DNA of 64,000 nt, taken from the NCBI GenBank assembly GCA_035560235.1, contig DATMAG010000116.1, positions 1-64,000 on the forward strand, given 5' to 3'. Made by a program: the position numbers and the translations under genes. This DNA is from DASRDU01 sp035560235 (lineage in GTDB: Bacteria > Acidobacteriota > Blastocatellia > RBC074). The notes under the pieces were generated by a model. It ran no database searches, was not told where the DNA came from, and saw only the letters and a program-made list of their open reading frames with translations. Each line of letters starts with the position of its first letter. Position 1 is the first letter of the stretch. Of this stretch, positions 38,360-46,251 are shown one piece after another.

Positions 38360-41107
38360 TCAGGTTGTGGTGTTGACAGCGTCCCTGGCATTTTCAAGGA
38401 GCCGACTGATTGAGTCGCGAATTTGTTGCGTGATGTGCGCGTAATCCCGATCCTGCTCTGCATGGGGCACCACGCGATCATCGGCTGTCAAGGGCGGCCC
38501 GAAGGTGATGCTGATCGGGGCGAGGCGAATCCCGGGGCCGACTTTTGACCAGGCATTGAAGGACCCGTGAATGGCGACGGGCACGACGGGGAGGTGCAGT
38601 TCACGCGCGAGGATGGCCGCTCCCTTCTTGAAGACCTGCAGCTCTCCGTCACAGCTCAGCGAGCCTTCGGGAAAGATGATCAGGTTCTGCTTCGCCTTCA
38701 GTCCGACGGCGGCGATGCGCATCGCCCGACCGGGATTGGTGTCGGCATCAATCGGCACAACGCGAACCAGACGCGCGATGACACTCTTGAATCCGCCGCT
38801 GAAAAAGGGCGTGAAGCCGAGCGTGAACAGATTCCGGATGACCCGGTAAGGCAGGACTGCTCCGACCAGCGCGCCATCCAGATAGCTCTGATGATTGGGG
38901 CAGATCAGAAACGGATACTCCTTCGGCAGATGCTCAAGCCCGCGCACCTTCACTCTGAAGAGAACTCGGGCGAGCAGATAAGCCAGCTTCAGCGCAAGGA
39001 AGTGTACGACTCTGTTGAAGACCGTCGGCTCGATGACGTAACGCTCAGCCAGATCGTCGCTGTTTGCCGAGGCGATGATCTCCTTCCACGTAACCGGCGC
39101 TCGCGCGACGGCCTGATCCCCTTCGCGGCTGCGGTCGCTCAGTCTTTGCGCGACTGCCTTGAGCAGGTCACGCACGCTGAAGGTCTGGCTGGCCACTTCG
39201 TCGCCGAGAGTGATATTGAGCAGTTGTTCGATCTGCGCGAGCAGTTCGATTCGCTGCAGCGAATCAAAACCGAGATCCAGCTCCAGGTTCATATCGAGAT
39301 GAATGTCGCCGTCAATCCGCGATTCGCGGCGGATCACTTCCAGCACCTGCCGCGAGGCTTCCGTGGCCTGCAACAGATCATCGCCTTCGACGTGGCGATA
39401 CATCGTGACGGCTGATTCACCCTTGCCAGGCTGACCGTCGGCCACCTGCCTGGCGACGAGGAAACGCTGAATCTTCCGGCTCGCTGTTCGCGGCAGCGGC
39501 TCCGTTCGGAACTCATAGGTCAGAATCCGTTTGTACTTCGGCAGCGAGGCTGAATACTGCTCGATGCCTTCGCGGATGATCTGTCTGGAATTGACGATCC
39601 GCTGCTGCTTCAGATAATCGAAGTCCGGAACGATGACGGCGTGCAGGCGCTCTGAGCCGGCGTAATCGCCATCGCTCGCCGCGCCCATCACGCACATCTC
39701 TTTGATACAGGGAATCTGCAGATAATGCGTCTCGATCTCTTCCGGGTAAACCTTCTTGCCCGAACTGAGCACGATCATTTCCTTGCGGCGGCCCCGGATG
39801 TAGACGTTTCCCGCTTCATCCTGCGTGGCGAGATCGCCGGTATAAAACCATCCGTCGCGCAGCACTTCCGCTGTCGCTTCCGGGTCGTCGAGATAACCCA
39901 GCATCAGTGACGGCCCGGAGAGCGCAATCTCACCGACGCCCGATTCATCCCTGTCAACCAGCCTGAGTTTGACTCCGGGCAGAGGCTTGCCCGCCGACCC
40001 GATGACGTTGTCATCGAAGGGCGTGAAAGTGCCGCCGCCGAAGGTTTCAGTCAGCGCGTAGCCCTGCTGCACGGTGAAACCGAGCGCGTAAAAATCGCGA
40101 ATGATCTTCGGGTCAAAATATGAAGCGGCGCTGACGAGCGTTCGCAGGCGGCCTCCGAAGATGCGGTGGATGCCCGGGAACACTTTCGGCCCGGGGTTGA
40201 GTCCCGTGGTCTGTCTTACGCTGCGGCAGAATCCGAGCAGCGTGCGGAAGATGACTCTCACGACGAGCGGTTTGCTTTTCACCTCGTCGAAGATTTTTTT
40301 GTGCAGGAGGTAAAAGACCTGCGGCACGGCGGGAAAGGTGGTGATCCCGGCCCGCTCCATTGTCTTCATCAGTTCCGTGCTGTTGAGCGCACGCAGATAA
40401 GTGATGCCGCCGCCCTTGACGAGCGGGAAGAGAATGTTGGCGAGCGAGGCGAAGACGTGATGCGACGGGATGACGGCAAGGGCCTTGTCTCTTTCTGTCA
40501 CGCGCAGGCACTGCAGCAGCCCGTTGACGCTGTTGACGACGCTGCGGTGCGGAATGACCACGCCCTTCGGTTCGCCGGTCGTGCCGGAGGTGAAGAAGAT
40601 CATCGCCACATCGTCCGGCGCAAGCTGCGGGCGCGGCGCAATCTCACGGTGCTGCCGGAAGAGGCTTTCAATACTCAGACAGCCATCGTGATCGTCTGCG
40701 GAATCCAGCGACACGATGACCGGCGCGTTTCTGAGTTCTCCGGTCACGCGCCTGAGCGCGGGAATTTTTTCCTCAACCGAGAAGATGAATCTGCACTCGA
40801 TCCGGGCCAGAATTCGGGAAAGATCCTTGACGCCGTATTCGAAATCGAGCGGGACAACCACGGCTCCGATGCGCAGCGCGCCGAGACAGGCGACGGCCCA
40901 CTTCGGGCCGAGGCGCGCGAGGAAGGCGATCCGGTCACCCCTGCTGACGCCGCGCTCGAGCAGTGACTGGCTGAGTCGTTCGGCCAGGTCGAGGGTCTGC
41001 CGGTAGGTGTAACGGATGTCTCCGTCATCGCTGAAGACCTCCAGCGCGACGTTGTCGGGCCAGGTACTCGCGGCCCCTTCAATCTCCGCGAAGATGTCGG
41101 TCGGCAT
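38360..41107 (-). CDS. Three-domain AMP-dependent acyl ligase / acyl carrier / PlsC-type acyltransferase
   Basis: 915 residues with three activities in a row. Domain 1 (about 1-550) is an ANL ligase with SGTTGEPKG (174-182), GYALTETFGGG, TGDLATQD and late lysine region PRTASRKIQRF. Domain 2 (about 585-655) is an acyl carrier domain, LGFDSLQRIE, with phosphopantetheine serine S616. Domain 3 (about 690-915) is a PlsC-like acyltransferase with H739 and D744 in NHQSYLD and FPEGSLS (about 812-818). It could activate a fatty acid, hold it on its own carrier and transfer it to a glycerol-phosphate-like acceptor. The start ATG follows GGGAGGG. This fused layout differs from E. coli Aas, which lacks the internal carrier and has the reverse order. 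Confidence 0.87.
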   Translation of the reverse strand: MPTDIFAEIEGAASTWPDNVALEVFSDDGDIRYTYRQTLDLAERLSQSLLERGVSRGDRIAFLARLGPKWAVACLGALRIGAVVVPLDFEYGVKDLSRILARIECRFIFSVEEKIPALRRVTGELRNAPVIVSLDSADDHDGCLSIESLFRQHREIAPRPQLAPDDVAMIFFTSGTTGEPKGVVIPHRSVVNSVNGLLQCLRVTERDKALAVIPSHHVFASLANILFPLVKGGGITYLRALNSTELMKTMERAGITTFPAVPQVFYLLHKKIFDEVKSKPLVVRVIFRTLLGFCRSVRQTTGLNPGPKVFPGIHRIFGGRLRTLVSAASYFDPKIIRDFYALGFTVQQGYALTETFGGGTFTPFDDNVIGSAGKPLPGVKLRLVDRDESGVGEIALSGPSLMLGYLDDPEATAEVLRDGWFYTGDLATQDEAGNVYIRGRRKEMIVLSSGKKVYPEEIETHYLQIPCIKEMCVMGAASDGDYAGSERLHAVIVPDFDYLKQQRIVNSRQIIREGIEQYSASLPKYKRILTYEFRTEPLPRTASRKIQRFLVARQVADGQPGKGESAVTMYRHVEGDDLLQATEASRQVLEVIRRESRIDGDIHLDMNLELDLGFDSLQRIELLAQIEQLLNITLGDEVASQTFSVRDLLKAVAQRLSDRSREGDQAVARAPVTWKEIIASANSDDLAERYVIEPTVFNRVVHFLALKLAYLLARVLFRVKVRGLEHLPKEYPFLICPNHQSYLDGALVGAVLPYRVIRNLFTLGFTPFFSGGFKSVIARLVRVVPIDADTNPGRAMRIAAVGLKAKQNLIIFPEGSLSCDGELQVFKKGAAILARELHLPVVPVAIHGSFNAWSKVGPGIRLAPISITFGPPLTADDRVVPHAEQDRDYAHITQQIRDSISRLLENARDAVNTTT

Positions 41108-41143
41108 ATCACCCTCCCGGCCTGTTGCCTGGTTGGCGAGGAC

Positions 41144-42088
41144 TCAGTCAGTCTGCGCTCTGGTTTCAAGCTCCCGCAGCCACGCCTCCGCCTGATCCCA
41201 CAGTCCGCGCGGCGCCTGGCGATGAAAAAAGCCGAAATGCCCGATCCTCGCAACTCCGTAATCCTGCGGGCGAATGACTTCGCGTCTGATTCCGGCGTTC
41301 TCGTACATTCGCGTCAGAGCTTCGACCGCTTCTGTCGGCGCGTAATATTCGTCGTCAGCCACCGTTACCGCCGTCAGCGGCCAGTGACATTCCGCGAATC
41401 GCGGTTCGACGTTCACGCCCGCGCGGTCAGTAAAGACGCCGCTGCGCCCCCATCTGACCCACTGATTCACCGCCTGGCCTGAGCAGGCCGCAGGCAAAGT
41501 CAGAGATGAAACGGGCAGGCGTCCGAAGAGCCGGATCAGCACGGGGAAGACGCCATAGGCATATTCGACGCGCAACCGCCCGACGCCTTTGTAAAGCTTC
41601 GGAATGCCGCGCTGCGCGGCGATGAAGAGCGCGCCGTTCACATCGTGACGAATCGGACTCTGCCCAAGCAGCTGACCGCCGATGCTGTGGGCGATGGCGG
41701 CCAGAAATTTCGGACCGGCGCGCCGCCGCACTTCAGCTACGGCGGCTGGAAGATCAAGACTGGCCCAGTCATCGAGCGTGACTGATGAATCCAGCGTCGC
41801 ATCCCGCGATGAACCGGCGCTGCGATAATCGAACGTCAGCACGCCCCAGCCGCGCTGCGCCAGCCAGGAAGCGAAAAAGTACAGATAATCCTGCGGAGCG
41901 GCGAGCGCCGGAACAAAGACCAGGCTGCGCTCGGCAGCCTGCGCGCCCTGCCACCAGCGCGCAGCCAGCCGGCGACCATCGGCAGCTTCAATGGAGATCT
42001 TTTGTCTGGTTGTTTCCAAACGCGTCCCGGCTTCCTGTTCAATCACCGGCCAGAGCCATCTCTGCCGCGCCGTTGGGCGCATTATCAT
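41144..42088 (-). CDS. Alpha/beta hydrolase (COG4757-like)
   Basis: 314 residues. The alpha/beta hydrolase fold is seen in SLVFVPALAAPQDYLYFFASWLA, GWGVLTFDYRSAGSS and the nucleophile elbow AHSIGGQ. An acid is likely in ADDEYYAP, and the catalytic His in RIGHFGFF. There is no signal peptide. The start overlaps the 3' end of the acyl-ACP desaturase gene by 50 bases, so either the two are strongly coupled or the true start is slightly downstream at a weak codon. Between the desaturase and the three-domain ligase, it may release a carrier-bound chain as a thioesterase or act on an ester intermediate (inference). Other hydrolase substrates are possible. Confidence 0.8.
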   Translation of the reverse strand: MIMRPTARQRWLWPVIEQEAGTRLETTRQKISIEAADGRRLAARWWQGAQAAERSLVFVPALAAPQDYLYFFASWLAQRGWGVLTFDYRSAGSSRDATLDSSVTLDDWASLDLPAAVAEVRRRAGPKFLAAIAHSIGGQLLGQSPIRHDVNGALFIAAQRGIPKLYKGVGRLRVEYAYGVFPVLIRLFGRLPVSSLTLPAACSGQAVNQWVRWGRSGVFTDRAGVNVEPRFAECHWPLTAVTVADDEYYAPTEAVEALTRMYENAGIRREVIRPQDYGVARIGHFGFFHRQAPRGLWDQAEAWLRELETRAQTD

Positions 42089-42899
42089 CAGCCGGTCTGG
42101 CGGCCTGTTCAGCCTGCGAGCGGCGATAAGCCCGGATCAGATCAGTCCGGCTGATGCCCAGCGCCCGCAGCAGGGGAAAGATACCGTTTTGCAGGAAGTA
42201 TTGTGGCGAGATGCCCACGCCAAGCACCTTGAGGCGATCATCATATTCGGGGATCAGGCCGACGCCCGGCATCTGGAAATTGAAAGCCACGTGAGCCAGG
42301 TCAGCCAGCGCGCCTTCGTGGTCTTCCTGCAGTTCGAACTGGAGGATCTTCTGATAGAAGCCACGATGCGCGGCCTCGTCGCGGCTGATCAGAAAGTAGA
42401 TTTTCTCCAGCACCTCATTACCATTGCGTCTGGCCTTGTCGCGCTGCGTGGCATAGATCAGGTAGGTGGCCGATTCCTGCAGCGCGCCGTAACAGTTCAT
42501 CTGCCGCCGTGTTTTGAAGGGGAGTTTCCAGATTTTGCCGAAGATCTTGTCCTCGAAGGCATTGTACTGCTCTTCGGTGCGCAGCCCGGAGCGAACCAGA
42601 TATTCGCGGTAGGTGAGAGCGTGTTTCGATTCCTCGTAGCCCCAGTTGGCCTCGAACCACGCCGCGCCGAAGAGATTTCGCGTCAGGTTGAAGGCGTTCG
42701 ACGTGTAGTCGGGCACGTAAAGCTCGACCCCGCAAAACGTCTCCAGGCAGATGGCATCGTCCTCTGTGTTCAGCGCGGGATCGATCTTCTCCCAGGGGAT
42801 GTCATTAAACGGATTCCAGCGACGCTTCCTCTCCGCCGTATCGAAAAACTCGCAGTACGCACGATACATCTTTTCGCGTTGCGTCAACGTTGCGCTCAT
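42039..42899 (-). CDS. Soluble di-iron acyl-ACP desaturase-like protein
   Basis: 286 residues. Two helical iron-binding motifs fit the ferritin-like acyl-ACP desaturase family: E89/E90 with H93 (WGYEESKH) and E175 with H178 (SRDEAAH), with further helix acids at ICLETFCGVEL (E53) and LQESATYLIYA. This parallels the plant stearoyl-ACP desaturase pattern WxxEExRH ... DExRH. It would introduce a double bond in a chain still bound to acyl carrier protein, using reduced ferredoxin and oxygen. The ACP gene lies 287 bases upstream on the same strand, which matches that substrate. An N-oxygenase or hydroxylase of the same fold cannot be excluded. Confidence 0.78.
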   Translation of the reverse strand: MSATLTQREKMYRAYCEFFDTAERKRRWNPFNDIPWEKIDPALNTEDDAICLETFCGVELYVPDYTSNAFNLTRNLFGAAWFEANWGYEESKHALTYREYLVRSGLRTEEQYNAFEDKIFGKIWKLPFKTRRQMNCYGALQESATYLIYATQRDKARRNGNEVLEKIYFLISRDEAAHRGFYQKILQFELQEDHEGALADLAHVAFNFQMPGVGLIPEYDDRLKVLGVGISPQYFLQNGIFPLLRALGISRTDLIRAYRRSQAEQAARPADDNAPNGAAEMALAGD

Positions 42900-43186
42900 G
42901 TTCGCCTCCTGTCGCGACTGCCCGGATCATTTTGCAGGTCCACAGGCAGAGCCATTTCTCGAATTGTTCCACCATTGCCTGCCAGTCACGGCAGCTGTTA
43001 CGTCCACGGATTTCCAATCTGACCTGCGATTTCCGATGCTCCGGCACAGGCTGACCTGTTCAGATCGGATTGCGCTCAGGGGGAGGGCGGCAGGACGGTC
43101 TGACTGCCGGTGTCTGCGCTTCCCTGCTGCCGGCGGAAGCAGTCTGGCAGCGGCAGGCTGACCACAGTGCCCTGCGGAGAGCCGCG
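42900..43186. other. Leader between the ACP and acyl-ACP desaturase genes
   Basis: 287 bases without a convincing gene. The stretch 43070-43170 is GC-rich and can fold (CCTGCTGCC with GGCAGCGGCAGG), which might attenuate transcription between the ACP and the desaturase. No T-run or clear promoter was seen. Confidence 0.3.
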
Positions 43187-43426
43187 CTAAATCTGCTGGC
43201 GGATCAGCTGCACCAGACCGCCAATGGTATTGAGCGGCGCCAGTTCGCCATCCGGCAGCATGATATTCAGCTTCTCCTCAATGTAGCCTGCAATCTCCAG
43301 CGCAGTGAGGGAACTGATCCCGACTTCGCCAAGCGTGCTTTCCATCGTCAGTTTCACATTGGCATGTTCCGGTGATGCCTCGACCAGGGCTTCCTTGATC
43401 AAACTCAGAATTTCGCTGTCTGTCAC
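43187..43426 (-). CDS. Stand-alone acyl carrier protein
   Basis: 79 residues, typical ACP size and acidic. The phosphopantetheine serine is S39 in VGISSLTALE; the usual D-S-L is S-S-L here, so the Asp before the Ser is replaced. GTG at 43426 is the likely start, as AGGAGG lies exactly 6 bases upstream; the longer TTG-started frame (to 43453) would overlap the methyltransferase gene. It lies 23 bases after that gene and in the same operon as a fatty acyl-AMP ligase, so it is probably a dedicated carrier charged by that ligase rather than the general fatty-acid-synthesis ACP. Modifying enzymes on both sides would act on the bound chain. Confidence 0.87.
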   Translation of the reverse strand: MTDSEILSLIKEALVEASPEHANVKLTMESTLGEVGISSLTALEIAGYIEEKLNIMLPDGELAPLNTIGGLVQLIRQQI

Positions 43427-43449
43427 GGGACTCCTCCTTGCTCTTGTCT

Positions 43450-44298
43450 TCAATCTATGCGGCGCAGCACCAGTTGCGCCAGCGACTGATACCCTTTCTC
43501 AAAGACCCTGACACACCCGCTCAGGTAGCGCTCGTAATCCTCAAAGGTCCTGTCCCCCCAGTGCTCGCGAATCAATGACTCATGCTGCTGCAGGCGGGAG
43601 AGCCAGGCGGCTGTAGTCTTTGCATAATGTTCGCGCCGCGTCCGGAGTTCCATGACTTCCCAGTACGGGCTGACCGCGACCAGAATGGCTTCGGGTCGCG
43701 GAGTCACCGCGCCGGGAAAGATGGTGCTGGTTCCCCAGCCGAGGTCCCTGATATCCTCGCGCCGGCGCGGCAGGAGCGCGCCGATCACGCTCTGAAGCCC
43801 GAACCACGCGCCGGGCGTGGTCCATTCCCAGACGCGGCGGAAATAATCGCGGTAGACCTTGATGTTCTCTCCGCCGCGAACCTGCTCCGGCGTGGCGATG
43901 TGCTCGAACATGCCGATGCTGATTACGGTGTCAAATTTCTGCTGTGGCTGATAGTCCAGATAGGAGACAAACTCAACCGAAATTCCGGGCACTGCTTTCT
44001 CTCTGATCGCCGAATACTGCGCGTGCGAGAGCGTGATTCCGGTGACATCCCGAACGCCCATCTCGCCGACGAGAAACTCCATCAGCCCGCCCCAGCCGCA
44101 GCCAATGTCAAGCACGCGCTGCTCTGGCGTCACCCGGGTCTTTTCAGCAAACCAGCGCAGCTTGTTAAGCTGCGCCTGATCCAGATCATCAGTCCCCTCG
44201 AACAACGCGCAGGAGTAGATCATCCGCTGATCGAGCCAGAGGCGGAAGAAGTCGTTCGAAACGTCGTAGGTGACGGCGATGTCTTCTTTTGTCGACAA
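43450..44298 (-). CDS. CFA / mycolic-acid-type SAM methyltransferase
   Basis: About 282 residues, lacking the N-terminal domain of true CFA synthases and therefore like the mycolic acid cyclopropane/methyl transferases (CmaA/MmaA), which act on chains bound to ACP. Motifs are VTYDVSNDFFRLWLD, YSCALF, VLDIGCGWGGLMEFL and SIGMFEHIATPEQ, containing the conserved Glu-His pair. A TTG at 44298 with AAAGGG 6 bases upstream is preferred; the frame is open to 44361, which would overlap the ligase gene by 47 bases. Product: cyclopropane, methyl or methoxy-type modification of an unsaturated acyl chain, probably on the neighbouring ACP (inference). Confidence 0.82.
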   Translation of the reverse strand: MSTKEDIAVTYDVSNDFFRLWLDQRMIYSCALFEGTDDLDQAQLNKLRWFAEKTRVTPEQRVLDIGCGWGGLMEFLVGEMGVRDVTGITLSHAQYSAIREKAVPGISVEFVSYLDYQPQQKFDTVISIGMFEHIATPEQVRGGENIKVYRDYFRRVWEWTTPGAWFGLQSVIGALLPRRREDIRDLGWGTSTIFPGAVTPRPEAILVAVSPYWEVMELRTRREHYAKTTAAWLSRLQQHESLIREHWGDRTFEDYERYLSGCVRVFEKGYQSLAQLVLRRID

Positions 44299-44314
44299 GA
44301 TCTGCCCTTTCTCT

Positions 44315-46051
44315 TCAGACTGTGGACAGGGCTTCAGGTTCCGGCAGTTCGCCCTGTTCATAAAGCTGTTTTATCCTGCGCCGCCGCAGCTTCCCGCTCG
44401 TCGTTCTCAGAAGCGTGCCTGCCGGGACCAGAACAACCCGGTAAACTTCCAGGCCGACTGCTTCCTGAATGCGACTGGCAATCGCCTGGCGCAGGGCCTC
44501 GCCTTCCCTCGCCTCTGCTTCAGCCACTATCACGAGGCGTTCCTCAGCGCCTTCGTTCACTCCGAAGGCAGCCACATTGCCGCGCCTGATGCCGGGCAGG
44601 TCGCGCACTATCAGTTCAATGTCCTGCGGGTAGTAATTGGCGCCACGAATGATAATCAGTTCGCGGCTGCGCCCGCAGATGAAGAGTTCCCCGTTCGTCA
44701 GATAACCGAGATCCCCGGTACGCAGCCAGCCATCCCGCCACGTGTCGGCGGTCGCTTCCGGATTTCTGAAATAACCGGCGGCAACGCTCGGGCCTTTGAC
44801 AGTGACCTCTCCGATTTCACGTTCGGGCAGAACTTCCCCTGCTTCATTGACGATGGCCACCTGGTGACCAGGAAGCGGAAATCCGCAGGAGACCAGTTCA
44901 CTGGCTCTGCCATTGTTTGCTGTCGTCGGCTGCGCCTTCCCGCTCCTGAGCGTCTCCGCATCGAGCAGTTCGGTTCGCAGCGGAGTTCCCTGCGGATGGA
45001 GACTGACGGCAAGCGTGGATTCCGCCAGCCCGTAACTCGGCAATAAAGCCTCGGCGCGAAAACCTGCCGGAGCCAGACATTCAGCAAAACTTCGCAGGGT
45101 CTGAGCCTGAACCGGCTCAGCGCCGCAACCAGCCACTCGCAGACAACTCAGATCCAGTGTCTCCAGATCCTGGCTGCGCAGGCGTTTCACCACCTGAGCG
45201 TAGGCAAAGTTGGGGGCAAAGGTAATCGTTCCCCGATACCTGTCAATCGCTCTCAGCCAGACCCGCGGGTCACGGGCAAATGAGGTCGTCGGCAGGATAA
45301 CCACCGGGCCAATGTAGATCAGCGGCCCGAGAATAAAGCCGATCAGCCCCATATCGTGATAAAGCGGGAGCCAGCTCACAGCGACATCACCGGGACCACA
45401 GTTGAGTCCGTGCGGGCCAAGAAACGAGGTGATATTCGCCATCAGGTTCCCATGTGTCACCATCACTCCTTTGGGCGCTGAGGTACTGCCCGAAGTATAC
45501 TGCAGGAAACAGATATCCTCAGGCCGGATCAGCGGTGGTTCAAATGGTGGCGGATCATCGGCGAATGCCACGTCGGTCGTAAGCAAACGGGAATGACCTG
45601 AAGTCCGCTGCAGCAGATCTTCAGCGAACGACTTTGACGAATCAGTTGTCAGCAACACCTGCGCGCCAGCATCATCAATGATTCGCGCGACCGTAGCGAG
45701 AAAATGTTCGCTTCCTTTTGTTATCTGCGGCGGCGAGACAGGGACCGGAATGATTCCCCCCAGAACGCAGCCCAGAAAGCTCAGCACAAACTCCGGCGCG
45801 TCATTGATCATCAGGACCACGCGGTCGCCGTGCCGCACTCCCAGGCTGACAAGCTGCGCGGCACGGCGCCAGGCTTCGGCATAGAGTTGCTGATAGGTTA
45901 AATAGCGCTCTTCGGCGCCAGAGCCGATAAAGCGCATGCCTGATACATCAGCTGCCGGAATGCGCGCCATCGCCGCAACCAGGGTTTCGGCAGCGAGCGT
46001 ATCAAAAGGCGTATCTTCTGCCTGGCAATGCGTCATAAGATCCGTTGTCAC
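44315..46051 (-). CDS. Fatty acyl-AMP ligase (FAAL) / long-chain acyl-ACP synthetase
   Basis: 578 residues of the ANL superfamily. Core motifs are FLQYTSGSTSAPKGVMVTH (SGSTSAPKG at 187-195), WLPLYHDMGLIG, SYGLAESTLAV, LRTGDLGYL and LRTTSGKLRRRRIKQLY. The YTSGSTSxPKG loop and PLYHDMGLIG are characteristic of FAALs, which make acyl-adenylates and hand the acyl group to a carrier protein instead of CoA. It is the first gene of the long minus-strand run, with a 200-base upstream region carrying 11-base direct repeats. Start is GTG at 46051; ATG at 46036 is possible. Expected role: activation of a free fatty acid and loading onto the ACP encoded two genes downstream. Confidence 0.88.
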   Translation of the reverse strand: MTTDLMTHCQAEDTPFDTLAAETLVAAMARIPAADVSGMRFIGSGAEERYLTYQQLYAEAWRRAAQLVSLGVRHGDRVVLMINDAPEFVLSFLGCVLGGIIPVPVSPPQITKGSEHFLATVARIIDDAGAQVLLTTDSSKSFAEDLLQRTSGHSRLLTTDVAFADDPPPFEPPLIRPEDICFLQYTSGSTSAPKGVMVTHGNLMANITSFLGPHGLNCGPGDVAVSWLPLYHDMGLIGFILGPLIYIGPVVILPTTSFARDPRVWLRAIDRYRGTITFAPNFAYAQVVKRLRSQDLETLDLSCLRVAGCGAEPVQAQTLRSFAECLAPAGFRAEALLPSYGLAESTLAVSLHPQGTPLRTELLDAETLRSGKAQPTTANNGRASELVSCGFPLPGHQVAIVNEAGEVLPEREIGEVTVKGPSVAAGYFRNPEATADTWRDGWLRTGDLGYLTNGELFICGRSRELIIIRGANYYPQDIELIVRDLPGIRRGNVAAFGVNEGAEERLVIVAEAEAREGEALRQAIASRIQEAVGLEVYRVVLVPAGTLLRTTSGKLRRRRIKQLYEQGELPEPEALSTV

Positions 46052-46094
46052 AAACTTGAAGGTAACCTGACAACTCGAAGCCGCATCACAAACG

Positions 46095-46131
46095 GGTAAA
46101 ACAGAACCTGCCCTGTTAATGGTAAAACAGA
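46095..46131 (-). promoter_or_regulatory. Direct-repeat operator candidate upstream of the acyl-AMP ligase
   Basis: GGTAAAACAGA occurs at 46095-46105 and again at 46121-46131, 26 bases apart, 44 to 80 bases before the ligase start. Between them CTGTT lies inverted to AACAG. An AT-rich patch (about 46132-46146) just upstream could belong to a promoter. No regulator gene lies adjacent. The spacing and position suggest a repressor or activator site, but chance is possible. Confidence 0.3.
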
Positions 46132-46251
46132 TGCTATATTTTTGAGGGTACCTTGCTGTAGCTGGCCGGGATTGTATCTGTGGAACCAGGGCAAGTCAAT
46201 CAAATCATTGCAGGCAGGTTCGCCAGCTCAATGAACTGCGCGCAGGTACAT

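Noticed and set aside
41144..46051. A polyketide or non-ribosomal peptide cluster
   Set aside because: Ligase and ACP are present, but no ketosynthase, condensation or other chain-extending domain occurs, so lipid modification is the better reading.
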